Below are positions 56,398-64,000 of a stretch of 64,000 bases of DNA, one piece after another. The stretch covers positions 41,948,239-42,012,238 of the forward strand of contig OX411559.1 in NCBI GenBank assembly GCA_948146395.1, in the 5' to 3' direction. How positions within the stretch are numbered: the stretch's first letter is position 1; each line of letters begins with the position of its first letter. The stretch is from Fragum whitleyi. Its lineage: Eukaryota > Mollusca > Bivalvia > Cardiida > Cardiidae. Below the pieces are notes generated by a model that did not search any database, had not been told where the DNA came from, and saw nothing but the letters and a program-made list of their open reading frames with translations. A program made the position numbers and the translations under genes.

Positions 56398-57100
56398 AAA
56401 TAATTACCGGCTTTTGTTTTAACGGTGTTGAGATGATATGTTCACTCAACGAATACCTTCTTCAGGTATTTACTTTCGGATGTGATTGTCTAACAACAAT
56501 GCAAGTTTCTAAGATGAAAATTTAAACGCAAATTTGTGCAATAATCGCTTTTATAATATGATATACGTAATACGGAAGAACATGAATATGAAAGTAGATC
56601 AAATGACGTCACACAAAAACTGTTAAAAATAATGGAATAAAATCACGAATTTAAGTTCGATAACAAGCAGAAGTCCTGAAGTTGAGTCCGTTAATCTATT
56701 GATGTGCTAAAACGTGACAAAATGCCTTAAACAGCTTCTTTCCATACCAAGGTGAAATCGAGTCTTTCAACAGATGACGAAATTACGCCGTAGAATATGA
56801 AAAGTAGGTTACCAAATCGCCGGTTGCGACACCGCTAATGCGCGAGATTGAATTCCGATGTCAATTAAACACTTGAGATCCTAAATGAACACTTTTTCTT
56901 TAGTCCAAACACTGTTGATCCAGATCGTATTGTCAAATAACTCGATTTACACCTGGGAAGGGAATCCTCCCCGTTTAGATTTTGCTGTTTCTTGATCCGT
57001 GGGTCGCCATTGTGAAGGTGGCAACGTGTGAGTACGAACGTAGTTTGCCAAAACCGAATCACCAATATATCACTGCGCGTATAATGGAACGATGGTTTTT
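56398..57100 (-). promoter_or_regulatory. probable Tribbles 5' UTR and promoter region
   Basis: This is sequence without recognised repeats between the ATG and the next repeats. It is comparatively CpG-containing (for example aattacgccgtag, ccggttgcgacaccgctaatgcgcg) and holds the CRE. No certain TATA box or start site can be assigned by eye. Confidence 0.35.
56604..56611. promoter_or_regulatory. CRE palindrome TGACGTCA upstream of Tribbles
   Basis: A full CREB/ATF-type palindrome lies about 207 bases upstream of the Tribbles ATG, in sequence where no repeat family could be recognised. It could sit in the 5' UTR or core promoter. Vertebrate TRIB3 is known to respond to ATF4/CHOP; regulation of this gene by CREB/ATF is only an inference. 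Confidence 0.4.
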
Positions 57101-57545
57101 CGACTGCTGAGCATGCTTAGACCGTGGAAAAAATATGCAAATTAAACCTTAAAAATACCTTTCGACAAAAATATTTTAAAATTACTGATAAAAGCATGAG
57201 ATACTATTCGAAAAGTTATGGTGGTAGAAAAAGTGTTCTTTTATTTTTTCAGGCGCACTACAATCTTTTCGGAGCGGTTATTCGTTCAATGAATGAATCA
57301 TGTTAATGTTCGAATTTTGATTAGCTAATATTTTTAGATCGCTAGATGACGTAGGGGGTTTTCAGTTCCATATTAGGGGAATGACAAATCGATGGCCGTT
57401 GTTGATTGGACCACGAGCTCTAAAAACGTGACACGTAGGCAAGTTAATAATAGATGTAATTTACATATTGTATGACGCAATACATAGTATATGTTGTTTA
57501 CCTGAAATTTCTGGAATCGCATATAGGACAGTTTAAATACATGTA

Positions 57546-58750
57546 AACATGTATTCAAAGTAGGGCAAACTTGTTTATATTTCAGCATGTTTTCGTGCAA
57601 AAATTAGTTGCATTTAATTGCGGTAGATAGACTTTTTACGAGTTTTTTTTTTGCGAGTTCAAATTATTCAAAACCGTTGATAAAAGGAAAAATAATAAAA
57701 AAGGAATCTGGAAAAAATAATCAAAATTATTTAGAACTGTCGATTCTAGGATGACGATTTGGTGTGTACATATTAGTCATGAAGTTTGTACCTCCGGTTT
57801 AATCTTAGGATGCTAAAACGTTTCAAGCCTCAGTTTAAAAATTGCCAACATTTGGAAATACGTTATATATATAAGCGGGTACGGTACCCGCTTATATATA
57901 TAACGTAAGTCCAAATGTTGGCAACACAGGATACCATGATAATGAATTTCCTAAGCATCTTGAATGCAGACTGACCCTGACAAGAGTTACTGCCTAGAAC
58001 GTGAATACACTGCAAGTAAGGCCAGGGATCATTTTAAGGTGCGGAGATATTTAGAGATACTCTCTCCGACTTTTTCTGCTAGAAATCCCATTTAAACTGG
58101 CTTAATAAAAAAAAAGCGAAGTGAAAGTAAAGCAAAGTAAAAGCTAACATGTATTCAAAGTAGGGCAAACTTGTCACAAGTTATATTTCAGCGTGTTTTT
58201 GTGCTGAAGTCGCTAGAAAATAAGTTATATTTAATTGCGTTAGATAGTTTTTTACGAGTATTTTTTTTTTTTTTTTTTTTTTTTTGCGAGTTCAAATTAT
58301 TCGAAACGTTTGTTGATAAAATAAAAGATAAAAAAAAAGAAACAGGAAAAAATAATCAAAAATATTTAGAACTGTCGGTCCTAAAATGACGATTTGTTGC
58401 CGTGTACATATTCGTTATGAAGCCTGTCCGTCCGGTTTCATCACAAGATCATGCGGCTATTTATAAACGTTTCAAACGATTAAAAATTGTACCCGCTTAT
58501 AGCGAACGTCCATTGGCAACACAGGATACAAAAATGAATTTCCTAGGCATCTTGAATGCAGGCTGACCCTGACAAGAGTAACTGCATAGAGCGTGAAATT
58601 CTTTGTGAAAAAAATCCATTTTACAAGTAAGACCAGGTATCATTTTGAGGTGAGATATATTGAGAAATTCTCAGGCTCCGGCTTTTTTTCTGCCAGAAAT
58701 CCCATTAAAACTGGCTTAACAAAAAAAAAAAAAAAAAAAATCAAAGCAAA
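57546..58750. repeat. tandem duplication, two units of about 600 bp
   Basis: Unit 1 (57546-58148) and unit 2 (58149-58750) share start (acatgtattcaaagtagggc), middle (tagaactgtcg, cctaagcatcttgaatgcag) and end (aaatcccatttaaactggctt). They have diverged by substitutions and homopolymer length. Confidence 0.85.
57842..57923. repeat. 82-base palindrome in unit 1
   Basis: ttgccaacatttgga...ataagcgggtac g gtacccgcttat...tccaaatgttggcaa. Almost the whole length pairs. Unit 2 keeps only a shortened right arm (about 58488-58520). Confidence 0.9.
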
Positions 58751-58908
58751 ATGAAATTATATATACACGGATTTGGTTTTTAATATCTCGCCGAAAATAT
58801 CTTAATTTCTCATAAAATTCGTCAAAATCATATTTTTGCTAAGCGGCCAGAATTATTCCTTTAAGACCGAGTACATACATTGTATCTAGTACTGAGTAGA
58901 CCAATAGT

Positions 58909-59135
58909 TTAACCCTTTGCTGTTTAATCCCTGCTTTTTACGTGCCTATGGTATTATGATTGAGAAAACGTGAAAAAGAAGAAATTGCTTCTGACAAGCA
59001 ATTTCTTCTTTTTCCACGCTATTTTCTACCCTACTGAATGGTTATTTTTCAAATTAAATCCACTTTTAATTTTCGTCTGTAAGATCTTTGAATTTTGACA
59101 GGTCCAAAATTTCGTAAAACAGGAAAGGGTTTAAG
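58909..59135. mobile_element. TTAACCCTTT hairpin element, copy 4
   Basis: ttaaccctttgctgtttaat...aagaagaaattgcttctgac hairpin...aacaggaaagggttt. Confidence 0.75.
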
Positions 59136-59270
59136 CGACGTCGCATTTTTATTTTTTGTATTTTTTGTTCCTAGTGAAGTCAAAATGAATCGTTGCACCG
59201 GCGGCGTTCTTGTCATCTGGAGTCACAGGCCGCGGACGGTCACAATCCGAGTTTTAAGCCGTGTCACATG

Positions 59271-60000
59271 AGCTCAACGGTGCTCAAGGCGAGCTTTTGT
59301 GATGGTCTTTGGTGCGTCATGCGTCGGTCGTTAATTGCGTCGCCGGAAGTCGTCAACAATTCCTTTAACATCTTCTCCTCAGTAATCATTGGGCGGATTT
59401 CAACCAAACTTGACAGGGACGTTCCTTGGGTGATCCTTCACAAAACTTGTTCATAAAATGTTGGTTGACCCCCAAATATGGGCGTGGCATTTTTTGGCCC
59501 TGAAAACTTTAAACATCTTTTCCTCAGTAACCAATTAGCGGATTTCAACCAAACTTGGCAGAAATCGTCCTTTGGTGACCCTTCTCATAACTTGGGCGCG
59601 AAATCAGTTTGATTTACCCTCAAAAATACGTCATAGCGGGGGGGAGGGGGGGGGGGGGACTTCAGGGAAGAAGTGTTCCTTTGGTGACCCTTCTCAAAAC
59701 TTATTCATGAAATTTTGATTAACCCTCAAATATGGGTAGGCCTATGGCAGGGGCAGGGAAGGTAAGTTCGGTTGACCTTGATATCTTTAAAAATTCTCTT
59801 CTCAGTAACCAATGGGCAGATTGCAACCAAACTTGACAGAAATTTTCCTTTTGAAACCTTCGAAATTTTGATTGACCCACCCCCCTTCCCAAATATGGGC
59901 ATGGCGGGTGGAGTGGGGGTAAATTTGAACATAATCACCTCCTGAACCAAAAAAAGACTTTTTTTAAATGAAACTTTGCCAGAATGTATCTCCATTGATC
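59271..60000 (+). mobile_element. AGCTCACC-type element, 3' truncated
   Basis: agctcaacggtgctcaaggc gagctttt start and cgtcatgcgtcggtcg tract, then units with 'cagtaacca.t.ggcggatttcaacc'. No 3' hairpin terminus was found. Confidence 0.5.
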
Positions 60001-60560
60001 CTGTAAAAAAATGTCAAGACATTCCGATTTGTCCATATTTGTGAGATCCACTGAACAAATAAAAGTTTCAAGCGCGATCAGCTCATGCCATGTTCTCTTT
60101 TGGTTTCAACGACGGTCTGAAGATTTGCTGTCTGGTAACGCTAAGGTTATATTGCATCAACCGTTATCTTGTCAGGCGGATCTGTGTGGGGGTTGGATTT
60201 AGTTGGTGATCGAGAGCGGGTTCGGACGGGGGAGTGGGTTGGGTTCAAACGAGCCCCCTCTGAAGCCCAATTATTTCATTTTCATTCAGAATTTCATTCA
60301 ATCTTCTACTTTTTACGACATATTCGGCCTGTTGTGAACAAAGTTATGACAGAGAATGTAGACTAAGATCAGACTGCACGGTTGTTCAGTCTAATCTTAG
60401 CATGTTCTACTTGCATCTAGATTTTTGTCGAAAATATTAATGCAGACTTATTGAATTATTTGAAAAAAAAAAAAAAAAAAAGAAATTTGTTCCAGTAAAT
60501 AAAATCTTATCTTCTGCATGCTCAGAGTTTTGTATTACTAGGCGTGAAGCGATTCCCTTT

Positions 60561-62008
60561 TTATACGCCGCCGGAGGCGGACGTATATTGGCGTCATCTT
60601 CTCCGTCTGTCCGTCCGTCCGTCCATCCGTTCGTCCATCCGTCCGTACGTCCGTCCACTTTTCTTGTCAACGCAACTCCTCCTAAGTTTCTGGCTGGATC
60701 TTCTTGAAACTTGGTCAATGTTATCACCTCAATTGGTAGATGTGCATGAAGGAAGGATTTTATGGTTCGTTGATTTTTGCCTGAGTTATGCCCCTTAATA
60801 ACTTAGCCTCCGGGTCCACTTTTCTTGTCAACGCAACTCCTCCTAAGTTTCTGGCTGGATCTTCTTGAAACTTGGTCAATGTTATCACCTCAATTGGTAG
60901 ATGTGCATGAAGGAAGGATTTTATGGTTCGTTGATTTTTGCCTGAGTTATGCCCCTTAATAACTTAGCCTCCGGGTCCACTTTTCTTGTCAACGCAACCC
61001 CTCCTAAGATTCTGGCTGGATCTTCTTGAAACTTGGTCAATGTTATCACCTCAATTGGTAGATGTGCATGAAGGAAGGATTTTATGGTTCGTTGATTTTT
61101 GCCTGAGTTATGCCCCTTAATAACTTAGTCTCTGGGTCCACTTTTCTTGTCAACGCAACTTCTCCTAAGTTTCTGGCTGGATCTTCTTGAAACTTGGTCA
61201 ATGTTATCACCTCAATTGGTAGATGTGCATGAAGGAAGGATTTTTATGGTTCGTTGATTTTTGCCTGAGTTATGCCCCTTAATAACTTAGTCTCCGGATC
61301 CACTTTTCTTGTCAACGCAACTCCTCCTAAGTTTCTGGATGGATCTTCTTGAAACTTGGTCAATGTTATCACCTCAATTGGTAGATGTGCATGAAGGAAG
61401 GATTTATGGTAAGTTGATTTTTGCCTGAGTTACGCCCCTTAAAAACTTAGTCTCTGGGGCTTATTGCCTCAGTTATGCCCCCTTAAAATTTAGTCTCTGG
61501 GGCTTATTGAAATTTTAGCCTTGTGAATGCAACTCTTCCTAAGTTTCTGGCTGGATCTAAATGAAACTTGGTGGATGTCATAACCGAAATTAATGGATGA
61601 ACATGAAGTAAGGATTTTATGGTTCATTAATTTTACCCTAAATTATGCCCCCTTAAAACTTAGTATCTAGGGCTTATTGAAATTGCAGCCTTTTGAACAC
61701 AACTCCTCCTTACTTTTTGTCTTTTTTTAAATGAAACTTGGTCAATTTCATCACCATAATTTGTAGATGTACATGGATCAAGATTTATGGCTCATTTATT
61801 TCCCTGAATTATGCCCCCTTAAAACTTAGTGTCTGGGGCTTATTGAAATTGCAGCCTTGTGAAGGCAACTCCTCCCAACTTTTTGTCTTGATTTAAATGA
61901 AACTTGGTCATTTTGAATTTGTTTCTGTCAAAATAAGTAGTGTCTACAATTATTTTCGTGAAACAGCAGCAAAGTGGCGGCGTATTTTGTGACGATGGCA
62001 CTCTTGTT
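60561..62008 (+). mobile_element. TATACGCCGCC-type tandem-core element
   Basis: The 5' palindrome (tatacgccgccgga / ggcggacgtata) is followed by attggcgtcatc and a ccgtccgtccgtccatcc tract. The core has five nearly identical 161-bp units (gtccacttttcttgtcaacg at 60653, 60814, 60975, 61136, 61297), then diverged units. The 3' end gcggcgtattttgtgacgat is followed by ggcactcttgttg. Confidence 0.75.
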
Positions 62009-62382
62009 GTATGTTCGAACCCCTTTACAGAAATCCTGTAAACGCTGCTGTTACATGTATCATTAATTTGATAAATTTGTTAATTTTAACTATTTTCGTG
62101 AACCAGGACTGATCAGTGAATAGTAAATGAGTTTAATACCCCCAAAATGAAAACGTTTGCTTTTTGTGCTTTAGCTCAACGTGGTGAATAAGATGTACGT
62201 CGCAAAAATATCAAAATATCAGTTTTCCCGTTTGATGTAGAAATGAGGAATATATATATATTTTTATGGAAGTGTGAAACGAGAGAAAAAAAATCACAAC
62301 ATAATAACAGTAACATATGAATGCACTTCACATATTCATACAGAGTAAATAGGGTTTTGCTTCACTCACTGTGGCCTCCATT

Positions 62383-62388
<6 letters not shown>

Positions 62389-62430
<42 letters not shown>
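62389..62430. repeat. A-homopolymer of about 42
   Basis: The longest homopolymer in the window. Confidence 0.9.
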
Positions 62431-62432
<2 letters not shown>

Positions 62433-62469
62433 TTTCAACCCTTTTTATGATTTGAAGCTAATTATTTTA

Positions 62470-62800
62470 GTGATGAAACATGTTTTTGCAACGATAAGCA
62501 TACATATGCCAAGAGCGTTACTGCCATTTCGCACATTACACGAGTGTGCAATAGAAATAAATCCTCTTTCGAAAAATGTCGTTGATGAATGATCATAACA
62601 TCAAAACTACAGCTTACTCAGGCTGTAGCTTTGATGTTTTGATTATTCACCAACGCTCAAATCATAAAAAACGGGAGCGGACGGAGGACATTCATCTTTT
62701 GTCACAGTCCACACAGCCTTTATCCTATTTATTCCATGTTGGTCGCCTTCTGAGAGCGTATAAATTTCAAAATCCTAGCTACGCCCATTTATTCGATCGA
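62470..62800. mobile_element. AACTACAGCTT hairpin element, copy 2 (reverse)
   Basis: Reverse counterpart of 6610-6905: gcaatagaaataaa, tttcgaaaaatgtcg, hairpin aacatcaaaactacagctta / ggctgtagctttgatgtt, end cctagctacgccc. Confidence 0.65.
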
Positions 62801-62884
62801 AGTTAATTCTTTCACCAGTCGCTTTTTCGTCGTATTTTTTAGGTACTAATCACTAAGTTATGGTCATTTTTTTTTTTTTGTTTA

Positions 62885-63150
62885 ATCGGGTTCAACATGG
62901 CTTTTAACAATTTTTCAGCTATACCGTGGTGACTAGGGTATATTACAATACAATCCTGGTAATTTCCGCGCTAATACTTCCACAACGTTCTTTCCTAGGC
63001 CCAGCTTCTATCCCACATAGCTTTACGAAAATCAACATTTTTGTGTGAGACAAATTTTCAAAAATATCGGGAAATGGAACCCGGGATTTATTGACAGTCC
63101 GACGCGCTATCGATTGTGCTATGATTTACCTTAATAAAATGTGTGTTATG
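62885..63150 (-). mobile_element. SINE, reverse orientation, diverged
   Basis: ttcaacatggcttttaacaa...aatcctggtaatttccgcgctaatac...ggaacccgggatttattgac (B-box complement), cgcgctatcgattgtgct (A-box complement). Confidence 0.6.
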
Positions 63151-63555
63151 TAATGTTATGTTATGATTTCAAAGTTACCGGGTCGCAGGGCATTCGGTAA
63201 CATGTCGGACTCCGAGTCCTTGGCCCCTAAACTTGACCCCCGACGTCGCCCCCCCCCCCCCGCAATCTTCGACTTTTATCTCAACCAATAGGTAGATGGC
63301 ATTTATTAACCCCTGTAGTTTAAGCGACTCAAGGATAAAAATGCTAATTTCACCGGTTTTGCGTAGATGTTATCTAGTAATAATTTACGTTGTTTCTTGA
63401 TATACCAAAAAAAAAAAAAAAAAAAAAAACAGGAAAAAACGCACGAAAGAAAATATCGCCAATTTCACTCAATTATAAGAATAGCGATGTTCCTAAACCT
63501 TTAACAAATTCTGCCTACTTTTCTATTTGTTCGTCTTCACGGACCAATCTGACTT

Positions 63556-63804
63556 TTAACCCTTGTCATGCTGAATAAAAATCTTTGCAAAATAATTGTA
63601 AAATCAAAGTGCTAAAAGCACTGGAAGTTACCAAATGTGAGTGAGTATTGATTTCGGAAATGCAATGTTTTACACCTGTCTGGTTTTAAAATAAATTTCA
63701 GGTGGTATATACTAAGAACAGACTGCACATTATGTGCAGGCTGATCTTTGTCTATACCTCCTGTCAAAGCAGAAATATTCCGGGTTCAGCATGACAAGGT
63801 TTAA
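63556..63804. mobile_element. TTAACCCTTGTCATGCTGA family, copy 5 (reverse)
   Basis: Ends ttaacccttgtcatgctgaa and ttcagcatgacaaggttta; hairpin agaacagactgcacat / atgtgcaggctgatct. Confidence 0.7.
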
Positions 63805-64000
63805 AATCCAAATCGTGGAAAGATTTGATCGATTCAGATGGAATGTTGCTCGTCTGATGGATTTCAAAGTTTCTTTTAAACATTCATTATCATTTCAGAG
63901 CGTTTTTGAGTAGGTGATTTTCGTGTTTTGAATACACTGAATGGAAGCTTATCGAGCGACTGCAGGGTTTTGTTCGAGGTGATTGTCAATTTCACGATAA

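Noticed and set aside
60437..60798. Open frames with Arg/Ser/Pro or Asp/Gly/Trp repeats
   Set aside because: They come from the CCGTCCGTCC tract at the start of a tandem-core element.
1..64000. Viral, LTR-retrotransposon or transposase genes
   Set aside because: No reverse transcriptase, integrase, gag, DDE, Rep or helicase motifs were seen in any frame; all mobile elements here appear non-autonomous.

Overview
This is animal nuclear DNA, most likely from a bivalve mollusc. The genes have short exons with GT-AG borders and kilobase introns. The base composition is AT-rich. About half or more of the window is interspersed repeats of kinds typical of bivalve genomes: tRNA-headed SINEs, small hairpin-bearing inverted-repeat elements, and non-autonomous elements with tandem-repeat cores and a (CGTC)n-rich start. 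No bacterial, phage, CRISPR or viral coding sequence was seen, and no intact transposase or reverse transcriptase.

Two protein-coding genes are supported, and they converge. (1) STAM, the endosomal ESCRT-0 adaptor, runs on the + strand from before the window to a stop at 28918-28920. Fourteen exons are visible (861-936 to 28692-28920). All intron phases agree, giving about 534 residues: the rest of the VHS domain, a UIM, an SH3 domain, the helical HRS-binding core and a Gln/Met/Pro-rich tail. The exons for roughly the first 40 residues lie upstream. (2) A Tribbles pseudokinase (TRIB2-like, 339 residues) runs on the - strand in three exons (56143-56397, 50399-50691, 43349-43820). It has a degenerate DFG site, a MEK1-type motif and a COP1-binding motif at its C-terminus.

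Layout: 1-28.9 kb is STAM exons with repeat-filled introns. One intron holds a 3.7 kb tandem-array element (11741-15462) and a 1.35 kb fold-back palindrome ending next to the first SH3 exon. 28.9-30.2 kb is the probable STAM 3' UTR, itself invaded by repeats. 30.2-43.3 kb is a repeat-dense intergenic region. 43.3-56.4 kb is the Tribbles gene with a nested insertion in intron 2. 56.4-57.1 kb is its likely 5' UTR and promoter. 57.1-64 kb is repeats, including a tandem duplication around a palindrome and a 161-bp array element.

The most notable signal is the repeat system. At least four terminus types share one plan: a 5' subterminal palindrome, a CGTC-rich tract, a core (usually a 145-165 bp tandem array), and a 3' end in or near CTCTTGTT, usually after a short hairpin. 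Two copies sit inside other repeats whose uninterrupted relatives are also present. The clearer case shows insertion into a T-run with no target duplication, as expected for Helitron/Helentron-like elements. A second group of small elements carries central hairpins whose stems show compensatory changes between copies. A third carries paired TGACGTCA (CRE) sites. Repeat borders were read by eye and are approximate unless stated.
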